The notes: generated by a model from the letters alone, not told the origin. A stretch of 64,000 nt of DNA from SZAS-103 sp964449135 (GCA_964449135.1 CAYUXZ010000005.1:15393-79392), one strand, 5' to 3'; positions 34,393 through 43,478 are shown, counted from the first letter of the stretch. Numbers and translations are program-made.

Positions 34393-36384
34393 ATGGATTA
34401 CTTCGTCACCGGCGCAACCGGTTTCATCGGCCGTTATCTGGTCTCCAACCTGCTCAAGCGCAAGGGCACGATCCACGTGCTGATTCGCGCGGGTTCGGAA
34501 AAGAAATTCGAGGCGATCGCCGAAAAGATGGGCTGGGATCGCAAACGCGTGCTGCCGGTCGCGGGCGATCTGGCCAAGGCCAGGCTCGGAGTGCCCGCCG
34601 CGAAGGTGCGTGCGCTGACGGGGAAGATCGAACATTTCTTCCACCTCGCCGCGATCTACGACATCTCCGCCGACGCCGAGAGCCAGCGCGTGGCGAACAT
34701 CGACGGCACCAAGCACGCGATCGCGCTCGCGACCGCGCTCAAGGCCGGCTGCTTCCACCACACGAGCTCGATCGCGGCCGCGGGTCTTTACACCGGTGTG
34801 TTCCGCGAAGACATGTTCGACGAGGCCGAAGGCCTGGACGATCCCTACCTGCGCACCAAGCACGATTCGGAAGGGCTCGTGCGCAACGACTGCAAGATCC
34901 CCTGGCGCATCTATCGCCCGGGCATGGTCGTCGGCGACTCGAAGACCGGCGAGATCGACAAGATCGACGGTCCGTACTACATGTTCCCGTTGATCAAGAA
35001 GATGCGCGAGGTGCTGCCGCAGTGGATGCCCACGCTCGGAATCGAGGGCGGGCGCATCAACCTCGTGCCGGTGGATTTCGTCGCCGACGCGATGGACCAC
35101 ATCGCGCACAAGAAGGGCCTCGACAACCACTGCTTCCACCTCGTGGATCCCGAACCGCAACGTGCGGGCGAAGTGCTCAACACCTTCTGCCGCGCGGGCC
35201 ACGCGCCGGAGATGACGATGCGCATCGATGTGCGCATGTTCTCGTTCGTGCCGTTCCCGGTGCGCGCCGCGCTCGGCAACCTGCCGCCGATCAAGCGCTT
35301 TATCGCGATGATGCTGCGCGACCTGAAGATCCCGAAGGAATCGCTGAAGTTCATCACCTATCCGACGCGCTTCGACAATCGCGAGGCCGAGAGAGCGCTG
35401 AAAGGCTCAAAGATCGTCGTGCCCTCTCTGGAAAGCTATGCGTGGCGGCTGTGGGACTACTGGGAACGCCACCTCGACCCGGATCTGTTCGTCGATCGTT
35501 CGCTCAAAGGCAAGGTCAACAACAAGGTCGTCGTCATCACCGGCGGTTCGTCCGGCATCGGCAAGGCCGCGGCGCTGAAGGTCGCCGGCGCGGGCGCGAA
35601 GACGGTCATCGTCGCGCGCGGCGAGGAGGAACTGCACGCCACGCGCGATGAAATCGTCGCCGCAGGAGGCAAATGCTTTGCCTACAAGGGGGACCTCGCC
35701 GATCTGGCCGATTGCGACCGGCTGGTGAAGCAGATCCTGCACGACCACGGCCACGTCGACGTTCTCGTGAACAACGCCGGCCGTTCGATCCGCCGCTCGA
35801 TCGAGTTGTCCTACGACCGCTTCCACGATTTCGAGCGCACGATGCAGCTCAACTACTTCGGTTCGCTGCGGCTGATCATGGGCCTGCTGCCGAAGATGAC
35901 CGAGCGCCGCAAGGGCCACATCATCAACATCAGTTCGATCGGCGTGCTCGCGAACTCGCCGCGCTTCTCGGCCTACGTCGCCAGCAAGGCTGCGCTCGAC
36001 GCGTTCAGCCGCTGCGCGCAGGCGGAGTTCTCCGGCAAGAACATCGCGTTCACCACGATCAACATGCCGCTGGTAAAGACCGCGATGATCGCGCCGACCA
36101 AGATGTACGAGTCGGTGCCCACGCTGTCGCCCGAGGAGGCGGCGGACCTGGTCGTCAAGGCGATCATCGAGCGCCCGAGCCGCATCGCCACGCGCCTGGG
36201 CATCTTCGCCGCGACGATCAATGCGCTGGCGCCGAAGATGTACGAGATCGTGATGAACACCGCGTTCGAACTGTTCCCGGATTCGGCTGCTGCCAAGGGC
36301 ATCAAGGGCATGCGCGCGGAAGCCGCGCAGCCGAGCAACGAGCAGATCGCGTTCGCGTCCTTGATGCGCGGTGTGCATTGGTGA
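34393..36384 (+). CDS. two-domain fatty acyl-CoA/ACP reductase (fatty-alcohol forming)
   Basis: A 663-residue fusion. The N-terminal half is an extended SDR of the male-sterility/NAD_binding_4 type (TGATGFIG 6-13, Y152 and K156 in YLRTK). The C-terminal half is a classical SDR (TGGSSGIG 383-390, Y528 and K532 in YVASK). Length and domain order match the Marinobacter reductase Maqu_2507, which takes acyl-CoA through the aldehyde to the alcohol; the closeness is from memory. The start at 34393 was chosen for MDYFVTGATGFIG. Neighbouring ACBP and TetR genes support a lipid role. No wax-ester synthase is in the window. Confidence 0.88.
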   Translation: MDYFVTGATGFIGRYLVSNLLKRKGTIHVLIRAGSEKKFEAIAEKMGWDRKRVLPVAGDLAKARLGVPAAKVRALTGKIEHFFHLAAIYDISADAESQRVANIDGTKHAIALATALKAGCFHHTSSIAAAGLYTGVFREDMFDEAEGLDDPYLRTKHDSEGLVRNDCKIPWRIYRPGMVVGDSKTGEIDKIDGPYYMFPLIKKMREVLPQWMPTLGIEGGRINLVPVDFVADAMDHIAHKKGLDNHCFHLVDPEPQRAGEVLNTFCRAGHAPEMTMRIDVRMFSFVPFPVRAALGNLPPIKRFIAMMLRDLKIPKESLKFITYPTRFDNREAERALKGSKIVVPSLESYAWRLWDYWERHLDPDLFVDRSLKGKVNNKVVVITGGSSGIGKAAALKVAGAGAKTVIVARGEEELHATRDEIVAAGGKCFAYKGDLADLADCDRLVKQILHDHGHVDVLVNNAGRSIRRSIELSYDRFHDFERTMQLNYFGSLRLIMGLLPKMTERRKGHIINISSIGVLANSPRFSAYVASKAALDAFSRCAQAEFSGKNIAFTTINMPLVKTAMIAPTKMYESVPTLSPEEAADLVVKAIIERPSRIATRLGIFAATINALAPKMYEIVMNTAFELFPDSAAAKGIKGMRAEAAQPSNEQIAFASLMRGVHW

Positions 36385-36436
36385 AAAACGCCGCGCTTGC
36401 GAGATGCCATGAAAGGCATCTCGCGCGGCGTTTTTC
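36384..36436 (+). terminator. strong rho-independent terminator
   Basis: Long hairpin AACGCCGCGC...GCGCGGCGTTTTT with inner stem GAGATGCC/GGCATCTC, just after the acyl reductase stop. Confidence 0.8.
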
Positions 36437-36491
36437 GAGAAACCATGGACAGCGACTGGCGGACGCGTCATGGATAGACGCCCTTGCGTTA

Positions 36492-36503
36492 TCGAACGTT
36501 CGA
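36492..36503. promoter_or_regulatory. 12-base perfect palindrome (TCGAACGTTCGA)
   Basis: It lies about 65 bases upstream of the zinc-ribbon gene. It could be an operator; nothing else supports this. Confidence 0.25.
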
Positions 36504-36568
36504 AAAATGTCCCTACAAGGGCCTCTCGCTTAAATGAGTCTCAGACACCATTCTCAGGAAACGTCACG

Positions 36569-36805
36569 ATGCAGGCTACCTTCGGTGATTGCCCGATTTG
36601 TCGACAAGGACAATTGCTAGCGATGAAAAAAGTGATCGGAGGTGAACTGCTTCTGATGTGTGATGACTGCGAGTCCCAGTGGACGTCGCCACAAGAAGCA
36701 CAGTCGTACGAGAACGCATCGCGAGCGGAAGTGGTTGTGGCTCCTGCCTCCAATGAAGAAGTTTGTTCTGCGGGCTGGGAAGAATTTATCGTAGGCTGGA
36801 GCTAA
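36569..36805 (+). CDS. small zinc-ribbon protein, lower GC than its neighbours
   Basis: A 78-residue protein starting at the ATG at 36569, with AGGAA upstream. CPIC near the start and CDDC about 20 residues later make a two-knuckle zinc ribbon; the rest is acidic. It does not overlap other genes. About half its bases are G+C against two-thirds around it, and its codon use differs (for example AAA, GAA, AGT), suggesting recent acquisition. Position next to a strong terminator on each side makes it a one-gene unit. Function unknown; a contact- or immunity-type role would be a guess. Confidence 0.7.
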   Translation: MQATFGDCPICRQGQLLAMKKVIGGELLLMCDDCESQWTSPQEAQSYENASRAEVVVAPASNEEVCSAGWEEFIVGWS

Positions 36806-36881
36806 CGGGTAATCTACTCGAAATGAAAAACAGAGCCAGCGGCACTTTTTGCGACTCTTTCTTTCTGCTGCACCACAAATA

Positions 36882-36910
36882 AAAAACGGCGCCCTAAGGC
36901 GCCGTTTTCG
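36882..36910. terminator. bidirectional terminator
   Basis: AAAACGGCGCC and GGCGCCGTTTT flank CTAA, between the convergent zinc-ribbon and phasin genes. Confidence 0.8.
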
Positions 36911-36931
36911 TTTCGATGATTTCGCGATGGA

Positions 36932-37465
36932 TTACTTCGCGGCTTTCTTCGCCGAAGCCTTCTTAGCGCCGGCCTTTTTCGCCGGAGCGGTCTTTGCGGC
37001 TTTCGCTGGCTTCGCGGACTGTTCCGGCGCGCCCGACAACTTGCGCAGCTCGCGGTTGAGCTGATCGACGCGATCGATCAGCGCGGCAATCTCGTCGCGG
37101 CCCGGCACGCCCAGGCGGGTCAGGGCGCGCTGCACGCGCTCCTCGAACACCTTCTCGAGGCGGTCCCAAGTGTCGGAGGCGCGGCCGCGCACGGCGCCGA
37201 CTTTTTCCTCGACCGCGTCGCGCACCGCATCGACCTTGCCGGTGGCGAGCTTGCGGGTCTTGCTCTCGATGTTCATGCCTTCCTTCACCAGCGCCTCGAA
37301 CAGGCGCGAACCTTCTTCCTGGGCGCGGCCGAACGCGCCGACGCCGGCGGTCCAGATCTGCTGCGCGGAACCGCTGATCGTGCGGGTGATCTGCTCGGCT
37401 TTCGATTGCAGGGAATCGGCGGGTTGCGCGGCTTTCGCGTGCGCGGACTTCTTGAGCTTGGCCAT
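36932..37465 (-). CDS. phasin family protein
   Basis: A 177-residue protein. A phasin-type helical region (about 20-110: EQITRTISGSAQQIWTAGVG and following) ends in the VPGRDEIAALIDRVDQL heptad segment and an Ala/Lys/Pro-rich tail of about 35 residues. The last part is the leucine-zipper plus AAKP tail of PhaF-like granule proteins. It is the first gene of the PHA-like block with the patatin, and the same layout as the protein at 32674. Confidence 0.85.
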   Translation of the reverse strand: MAKLKKSAHAKAAQPADSLQSKAEQITRTISGSAQQIWTAGVGAFGRAQEEGSRLFEALVKEGMNIESKTRKLATGKVDAVRDAVEEKVGAVRGRASDTWDRLEKVFEERVQRALTRLGVPGRDEIAALIDRVDQLNRELRKLSGAPEQSAKPAKAAKTAPAKKAGAKKASAKKAAK

Positions 37466-37552
37466 GGGATGTCCTTCTTGAGTGCGTTCGGAATCGGATT
37501 GCCCGGCAGTTTCCCGTCGCTGTCTAGAGCATTCACACCAGCTTCGAGCCGC

Positions 37553-38794
37553 TCAGGCGCGCTTGCGCGCCTGCTTGCGGCGGCGCACGGTGTCGTCCAC
37601 GTCGTCGAGCGCACGCCGCAGGCGCGCGGTGGTGTCGGTCGGGTGCGGACGGTCGCGCAGTCCGTCGACGAGGCTGCGCGTCGGATCGGCGATCACGTCC
37701 TCGCGCAGGGCCAGCCCGTGGCGCGCGAGCAGCGGCGCGAGTTCTTCGCGGCGCTTGTACAGGTCGGCCAGCGTGGCGCGGTAGGCGTGGTCGCAGACCC
37801 GCATCCGCGAGGAGAAACCGAACACGTTCGCGAAGAACATCTCGGCGTCGTCACCGTTGGGTTCGAGCACCAGCTGGTCGGTCTGCGGGAATTCCTGCGC
37901 GTAGCGCCCGATGCCGACCTGCGCGCGCGATTGCAACAGGGTGCGGAAGGTCTGCGAGAGCACCACGGGCAAGCCGCCGTCGGCGAGGTTGGCGGAGTGA
38001 TCGGCGCTAGCCGGAGTGGCGCGCGAATCGAACGGCACCAGTGGGTTGATGCCGAGCAGCAGGTCCACGCCGTGCCTGAGCGCGACCGAAGCGTGCATCG
38101 TGCGGCGCAGCGCGCCGTCCACGAAGTAGCGGTCGCGGATCCGCACCGGCGGATACATGCCGGGCAGGGCGGAACTGGCCTGCACCGCGAGCGAGATCGG
38201 CACGTCGTCCCAGCCTGCGTCGCCGAAGCGGACCGTCTCGCCGCTGTTGAGGTCCACCGCGACCACGTACAGTCGCCGCTCCAGCTTGCGGAAGTCGTTG
38301 CTGCGCCCACGGATGGTGAACGCATCGCGCAGGAAATGCTCGACCTCGGTGTTGTCGAACAGCCCGGTCGGGATCAGCCCGGAAAAGCGCGCGATGGCTT
38401 CGCTCAGGCCGGTGCTGCCGGGTCGCATCAGCAGGTCGCGCCAGCTCTGCATCAGCAGCACGGGGAAACCGGCCGCGCGGCGCATGTACTCGAACACCGC
38501 GGGCCGCAGGAAGGCTTCGGGGCGGAAGCGCAGGCGGTCGTCTTGGCCGGTGATGAAGATCCGGCACATCTCCTCGGTGCTCATCCGGTTCGCGAGGCCG
38601 GCGGCGAGGAAGGCGCCGGAGCTGACCCCGACATAGACTTCCAGCCGGGTCAGGTCGAGGCCTTCGATCGCGTCGTCGAGCGCGCGCAGCGCGCCGAGTT
38701 CGTACATGCTGCCGATCGGACCGCCGCCGGCGATCGCGAGGCCGACGCGGGCGCGGCTCTTGTGGCGTTTGCTGGCGGGCTGGATCAGCAGCAT
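37553..38794 (-). CDS. patatin-like phospholipase
   Basis: A 413-residue lipid acyl hydrolase. It has the oxyanion-hole glycines GGGPIG (23-28), nucleophile S58 in GVSSG (56-60), and catalytic D226 in VDGALR. No signal peptide is seen. C-terminal 40 residues are very basic. It lies 87 bases downstream of the phasin start and, in other genomes of this order, is often near phasin and PHA genes, so a role at storage granules or membranes is possible. The start at 38794 keeps MLLIQPASKRHKSRARVGLAIAGG. Confidence 0.9.
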   Translation of the reverse strand: MLLIQPASKRHKSRARVGLAIAGGGPIGSMYELGALRALDDAIEGLDLTRLEVYVGVSSGAFLAAGLANRMSTEEMCRIFITGQDDRLRFRPEAFLRPAVFEYMRRAAGFPVLLMQSWRDLLMRPGSTGLSEAIARFSGLIPTGLFDNTEVEHFLRDAFTIRGRSNDFRKLERRLYVVAVDLNSGETVRFGDAGWDDVPISLAVQASSALPGMYPPVRIRDRYFVDGALRRTMHASVALRHGVDLLLGINPLVPFDSRATPASADHSANLADGGLPVVLSQTFRTLLQSRAQVGIGRYAQEFPQTDQLVLEPNGDDAEMFFANVFGFSSRMRVCDHAYRATLADLYKRREELAPLLARHGLALREDVIADPTRSLVDGLRDRPHPTDTTARLRRALDDVDDTVRRRKQARKRA

Positions 38795-38839
38795 GCGTTC
38801 GTGGATTGAGAAGGAATCCCGACGATTGTAGCCTCAGCC

Positions 38840-39670
38840 GTGATTTTAAGCCGTGAACCGCATCCCGTGAACGCCCGCACTCCCCGCAAACCCGCACCGG
38901 CGCACCGTGTCGCCGAGGGCGAAGGGCTCACTCCGGACACGCTGCGCGAGCGCGTGCTGCGCCGGCTGGCCTGGCAGCGCGCGGTCTACGACCCGGAGCT
39001 GGAACCGCGCAACCGCGATCCGCGCCTGGCCGAACTGCAGCGCTGGCAGATGCATCGTCTGGCGACGAGTTTCCAGCGCTTCCTCGACACCGACGACAGC
39101 CGACCCGCGGCGGAGTTCTTCCTCAGCGACCTCTATGGCGACCAGGATTTCAGCGGTCGCGACAGCGACGTCGCGCGCGTGCTGCCGAAGATGCTGCGCT
39201 TCCTGCCTGAGGCGATGATCGCGACCGCCGGCGATGCGATCGCGCTGTCCGCGCTCAGCCATGCCTTCGACCTGCGCATGGCGGCCGCGCTGTCGAAAAC
39301 CTTGAACCGCAAGCGATCGATCGACGCGGCCGGTTACGTCGATGCGTATCGCACGGTCGGCAATCCGCGCCTGCGCAGGGCGCAGCTCGCGCTGATCGGC
39401 GACATCGGCGACGCACTCGCCGATGCGGTGCGCAAGCCGGCGCTGTGGAGCCTGCTGCGGATGTCGCGCCTGCCCGCGAAGCTTGCCGGGCTCGATGCGC
39501 TGCAATCCTTCCTCGAACGCGGCTTCGGCGCGTTCCGTCTGCTCGATGACGCGCACGAATTCGTGCGCGAGATCGTCGCGCAGGAAAACGAGGTCTCGCG
39601 GCGATTGTTCGCGGGCGATCCGAACCCGTTCGCGACGGGTGACGCTCAGTCGAATTCGCGCTCGAGGTAG
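38840..39670 (+). CDS. hypothetical protein resembling the FFLEELY-motif family
   Basis: A 276-residue helical protein with FFLSDLYGDQDFSGRDSD (about residues 91-108) near the middle, matching the pattern of a family named for FFLEELY. No enzyme motif is visible. The start may be ATG at 38840 or GTG at 38870 (VNARTPRKPAP); I kept the first. It is divergent from the patatin gene (45-base gap) and its 3' end overlaps the PHA-system gene on the other strand by 25 bases. Confidence 0.8.
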   Translation: MILSREPHPVNARTPRKPAPAHRVAEGEGLTPDTLRERVLRRLAWQRAVYDPELEPRNRDPRLAELQRWQMHRLATSFQRFLDTDDSRPAAEFFLSDLYGDQDFSGRDSDVARVLPKMLRFLPEAMIATAGDAIALSALSHAFDLRMAAALSKTLNRKRSIDAAGYVDAYRTVGNPRLRRAQLALIGDIGDALADAVRKPALWSLLRMSRLPAKLAGLDALQSFLERGFGAFRLLDDAHEFVREIVAQENEVSRRLFAGDPNPFATGDAQSNSRSR

Positions 39671-39921
39671 CGGTGGATCTCGGCCTCGATCGGGCCCTTG
39701 AACATCCCGCGCAGGAAATCCAGTTCCGCCAGCACGTCCACGCGCTTCTTGTGCAGCTCGATGCGGCCGTCCACGCCGTTGCCGGAAAAATGCAGGTGGT
39801 CGCCGTCCCATTCGTGTTGCATCCCGAACTTCTCGCCGATGTGCGCGGCGACGCGCTCGACCGCCGCGCGCGCGTCCTTCATGCTGCGGCTGTGGGCGTG
39901 GTGGATTTCGATGCGGGCCAT
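39646..39921 (-). CDS. polyhydroxyalkanoic acid system family protein
   Basis: A 91-residue protein with the family pattern MARIEIHHAHSRSMKDARAA, then FSGNGVDGRIELHKKRVDVLAELDFL and a MFKGPIEAEIHRYLEREFD end. The family is found beside PHA granule genes. It supports a storage-polymer context for this block, though no PHA synthase is in the window. Its 3' end overlaps the neighbouring gene's 3' end. Confidence 0.9.
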   Translation of the reverse strand: MARIEIHHAHSRSMKDARAAVERVAAHIGEKFGMQHEWDGDHLHFSGNGVDGRIELHKKRVDVLAELDFLRGMFKGPIEAEIHRYLEREFD

Positions 39922-40018
39922 GCGGTATCGGGTAGCGTCGGGGTGGTCCGGATTCTGCGGCCTGGGCGCACCGCGCGCCAGACCTGCATGTTACAGTCGC
40001 GGGCGGGGAGGAGGCTGC

Positions 40019-40912
40019 ATGCGTCTGACGTTTCCAAACGGCGAGCATCCGGATGTCACGGAACCCAGCCGGATCACTTTCGGCAGCGCCGCCGACAGTC
40101 GCGTGCGGCTGGATGGTCTCGCCGAGCGCCATGCGCTGCTTGCGAACGATCGCCGCGGACTCTGGCTGGTGATCGAGAGCGGCGATGCAGTCGCGCACGT
40201 GAACGCGCGGCCGGTCAGCCGGCTCGCGCTGGTGCGGCCCGGCGACCTGATCTCATTGGGGCGCGTGCAGGTGTTGTTGCGCAGCGAGTCCGATCCGAAG
40301 ACGCCGATGTTGCCGCCAGCGGCCGAGGCGATGAACAAGGAAAGCGCGCGCAATAGCGCGGTCTGCCCCGAGCGTTTCGTGCTGCGCTGTGTCGGTGGCC
40401 CGTATTACGGGCGCAGTTTCCCGCTCACCCAGCCGGTGATCGTCGGTCGCGGCGCGGCGGCCGACATCCGCATCGACGAACCGACCCTTGGCGAGCGCCA
40501 GGCGCGCGTGGAGATCAACGGCGACCGCGTGGTGCTGCGCGACTACGGCGGCGGCGAAGGCACCCTGCTCAATGGTGTGCCGGTGAGAAATGCGCTGCTG
40601 GTGGCCGGCGACCAGCTTGCCTGGGAACAGAACCGCTTCGTGCTCGAAGCGCCGGGACTGCTGGTTCCCGCGCAACGCCACGACACCACGCCGTTGCCGC
40701 CGACTTCGGTGAACAAGGAACACGCGAACGATCGCCCGGTCACCGGCGTGTTCAACGCCGTGTCTGCCTCGAAACCGGACTCCGCGCCGGCCAGCGAATC
40801 GGAGCGTGACGGTTCGCGCGGTTCCTACGTCGGATGGCTGATCGCGTCGGCGGCCTTGCTCGCGGCAGCGCTCACCGCGCTGCTGGTGTACGCGCCCAAG
40901 CTGGGGCACTAG
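40019..40912 (+). CDS. FHA-domain membrane-anchored protein
   Basis: A 297-residue protein. The first 90 residues look like an FHA-type beta-sandwich (ITFGSAADSRVRLDGLAERHALL), and a second clearer FHA domain runs from about 118 to 215 (IVGRGAAADIRIDEPTLGERQARV). A Pro/Ser linker and one transmembrane helix (about 272-290) end the protein. FHA domains bind phosphothreonine proteins; no kinase is adjacent. The 5' upstream ORF extension is not used; ATG at 40019 follows a good GGAGGAGG site. Confidence 0.85.
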   Translation: MRLTFPNGEHPDVTEPSRITFGSAADSRVRLDGLAERHALLANDRRGLWLVIESGDAVAHVNARPVSRLALVRPGDLISLGRVQVLLRSESDPKTPMLPPAAEAMNKESARNSAVCPERFVLRCVGGPYYGRSFPLTQPVIVGRGAAADIRIDEPTLGERQARVEINGDRVVLRDYGGGEGTLLNGVPVRNALLVAGDQLAWEQNRFVLEAPGLLVPAQRHDTTPLPPTSVNKEHANDRPVTGVFNAVSASKPDSAPASESERDGSRGSYVGWLIASAALLAAALTALLVYAPKLGH

Positions 40913-41063
40913 CCCGCCCTTTCGAAGTTGTCGCGCGAAGCGCGCGAGTATTTGCGCGTACGCCGACGCTCGGCGGGGTTGCATTCCGCGCGCGGGTTTG
41001 TTGCACTGCGCCATCCTGCTTCACCCTTCCGGTTCGCCCCCAATCCCTGATCGAGGAATTCCG

Positions 41064-42149
41064 ATGTCGCGCGGTTACAACTTCAGTGCCGGTCCATCCG
41101 CCATGCCCGAACCCGTGCTGCGCCGCGCGCAGGCGGAAATGCTCGAATGGAGCGGCGAACACGCGTCGGTAATGGAAGTCAGCCACCGCGGCAAGGCCTT
41201 CGTCGCGATGACCGAGAAACTCGAAGCCGACCTGCGCCGCCTGCTCGGCGTGTCCTCCGATTACGCAGTGCTGTTCCTGCAAGGCGGGGCGACCCAGCAT
41301 TTCGCGCAGATCCCGATGAATATCGCCGGTCCGGATGACACGACCGACTACCTTATCACCGGCCACTGGAGCACGAAGGCGCTCTCGGAAGCGAAGACCT
41401 GCGTACGCACGAACGTCGCCGCGACCGCCGAAGCATCGAACTTCACGACCGTGCCCGATCGCGCGGAATGGAAGCTCACAGCGGGCGCGGCCTACCTGCA
41501 CGTGACACCGAACGAAACGATCCAGGGCGTGGAGTTCGAGGACGTGCCCGACGTCGGCGACGTGCCGGTCGTGGCCGACATGTCCTCCAACATCCTCTCG
41601 CGTCCGGTCGACGTGAGTCGTTACGGCCTGATCTACGCAGGCGCACAGAAGAACATGGGCGCTTCGGGCCTGACCCTGCTCGTGGTGCGCAACGACCTGC
41701 TTGCGCGCAAGCCGCGGCCGCTGCCGAACATCCTCACCTACGCCGCGCACGCGAAGGAGAAGTCGCTGCTCAACACGCCGCCGAGCTTCCCGTTCTACCT
41801 GACCGGGCTGGTGCTGGAGTGGATCGAGGGAGAGGGCGGGCTCGGCGAGATGGCGCGGCGCAACCGTGCGAAGGCCGACCTGCTCTACGCGGCAATCGAC
41901 GGTTCCAACGGTTATTACCGGAACCCCGTCGACGTGCGCTACCGTTCGCGCATGAACGTGCCGTTCACCCTGCACGACGAGGCGCTGGATGCGTCGTTCC
42001 TGAAGGAATCCGAAGCTGCAGGCCTGCTCGCGCTCAAGGGACACAAGGCGGTCGGCGGCATGCGCGCGTCGATCTACAACGCGATGCCGATAGAGGGCGT
42101 GAAGGCGCTCGTCGATTTCATGGCCGATTTCGCGAGACGCCACGGCTGA
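41064..42149 (+). CDS. serC: phosphoserine aminotransferase
   Basis: Makes 3-phosphoserine in serine synthesis and the parallel step for pyridoxine. 361 residues, of normal length. It starts MSRGYNFSAGPSAMP, has the PLP lysine K196 in GAQKNMGASG, and GGATQHFAQIPMNI. Its stop overlaps the aroA start, the serC-aroA operon found widely in gammaproteobacteria. Confidence 0.97.
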   Translation: MSRGYNFSAGPSAMPEPVLRRAQAEMLEWSGEHASVMEVSHRGKAFVAMTEKLEADLRRLLGVSSDYAVLFLQGGATQHFAQIPMNIAGPDDTTDYLITGHWSTKALSEAKTCVRTNVAATAEASNFTTVPDRAEWKLTAGAAYLHVTPNETIQGVEFEDVPDVGDVPVVADMSSNILSRPVDVSRYGLIYAGAQKNMGASGLTLLVVRNDLLARKPRPLPNILTYAAHAKEKSLLNTPPSFPFYLTGLVLEWIEGEGGLGEMARRNRAKADLLYAAIDGSNGYYRNPVDVRYRSRMNVPFTLHDEALDASFLKESEAAGLLALKGHKAVGGMRASIYNAMPIEGVKALVDFMADFARRHG

Positions 42150-43468
42150 TGCCTCAATCCATCGCCTGGATCGCATCGAAGGATCGCCCGCTGCGCGGCG
42201 ACGTGCGCGTGCCGGGCGACAAGTCCATCTCGCATCGCGCGGTGATGCTCGCGGGCATCGCCGAGGGCGTCTCGCGGATCGGCGGATTCCTCGAAGGCGA
42301 GGACACGCGCGCGACCGCTGCGATCCTGGGCAAGCTCGGCGTGCGCATCGAAGCCACGTCCATGGGCGAGCGCGTTGTGCATGGCGTCGGCCTACACGGC
42401 CTGCGCGGCTATGTCGGCGAACTGGACTGCGGCAACGCCGGAACCGGAATGCGTTTGCTCTGCGGCCTGCTTGCGGGACAGTCGTTCGAGAGCGTGCTGG
42501 TCGGCGACGAATCGCTGTCGCGTCGGCCGATGAATCGCGTGATCGAACCGCTGCGGCGCATGGGCGCGTCCATCGAAGCGGCGGAAGGCGGGTTTCCGCC
42601 ACTGCGAATTCACGCGAATAATGAGTTACAAGGCATTGATTATAAGCCACAAATAGCCAGTGCGCAGATCAAGTCCGCGGTGCTGCTCGCGGGCTTGTAT
42701 GCGCGTGGTGCGACGCGGGTGCGCGAGATCCAGCCGACCCGCGACTACACCGAAAGCATGCTCGCTGCGTTCGGCTGGCCGATCCGGTATTCGGCGGGCG
42801 ATGCCACGCTCGAAGGCGGCCATCGCCTGCGCGCGACCGACATCGCGGTGCCAGGCGATTTTTCCTCGGCCGCGTTCCTGCTCGTCGCGGCGAGCATCGT
42901 GCCGGGTTCGGACCTGCTGTTGCGCGACATCGGCATCAATCCGCGCCGCACCGGACTGCTGACTGCTCTGCGCGCGATGGGCGCCGACATCCGCGAGGAA
43001 AATCCGCGCCGCGTCGGTGGCGAACTCGCCGCGGACCTGCGCGTGCGCTCGTCACGGTTGATCGGGATCACCCTGCCGCCGGCGCTGGTGCCGGACATGA
43101 TCGATGAGTTGCCCGCGCTGTTCGTCGCCGCCGCATTCGCAGAAGGTGCGACCGCGATCAGCGGCGCGGGCGAACTGCGCTTCAAGGAATCCGACCGCCT
43201 CGCGGGCATGTCCGCGGGCCTGCGCGCGCTAGGCGTGCGTGTCGAAGAGATTCCCGACGGCGCCACGATCCACGGACTCGGCGCCGGCGCATCACTGTGC
43301 GGCACGGATCTCGACAGCCTCGGCGATCATCGTCTTGCGATGGCGTTCGCGGTCGCCGCGCAGCGCGCGGAAGGGGAAGTTCGGATCGCGGATTGCGCGA
43401 ATGTCGCCACCTCGTTCCCCGGCTTCGCGAATCTCGCCAACCGGATCGGGATGGGATTGCGCGCGTAA
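42149..43468 (+). CDS. aroA: 3-phosphoshikimate 1-carboxyvinyltransferase (EPSP synthase)
   Basis: Adds PEP to shikimate 3-phosphate in the aromatic pathway. 439 residues, with VPGDKSISHRAVMLAGIAEG, LDCGNAGTGMRLLCGLL, and the C-terminal DMIDELPALFVAAAFAEG and GDHRLAMAFAVA. Overlaps serC's stop. A stretch at about 42608-42660 coding RIHANNELQGIDYKPQIAS is unusually AT-rich (about 38% G+C by hand count, with TTA and ATA codons) although the reading frame and the family alignment are intact. Confidence 0.96.
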   Translation: MPQSIAWIASKDRPLRGDVRVPGDKSISHRAVMLAGIAEGVSRIGGFLEGEDTRATAAILGKLGVRIEATSMGERVVHGVGLHGLRGYVGELDCGNAGTGMRLLCGLLAGQSFESVLVGDESLSRRPMNRVIEPLRRMGASIEAAEGGFPPLRIHANNELQGIDYKPQIASAQIKSAVLLAGLYARGATRVREIQPTRDYTESMLAAFGWPIRYSAGDATLEGGHRLRATDIAVPGDFSSAAFLLVAASIVPGSDLLLRDIGINPRRTGLLTALRAMGADIREENPRRVGGELAADLRVRSSRLIGITLPPALVPDMIDELPALFVAAAFAEGATAISGAGELRFKESDRLAGMSAGLRALGVRVEEIPDGATIHGLGAGASLCGTDLDSLGDHRLAMAFAVAAQRAEGEVRIADCANVATSFPGFANLANRIGMGLRA

Positions 43469-43478
43469 CGCGCGCGAT

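Noticed and set aside
40920..40950. Short TCGCGC/GCGCGA hairpin after the FHA gene as a terminator
   Set aside because: There is no T-run and such palindromes are common at this GC content.
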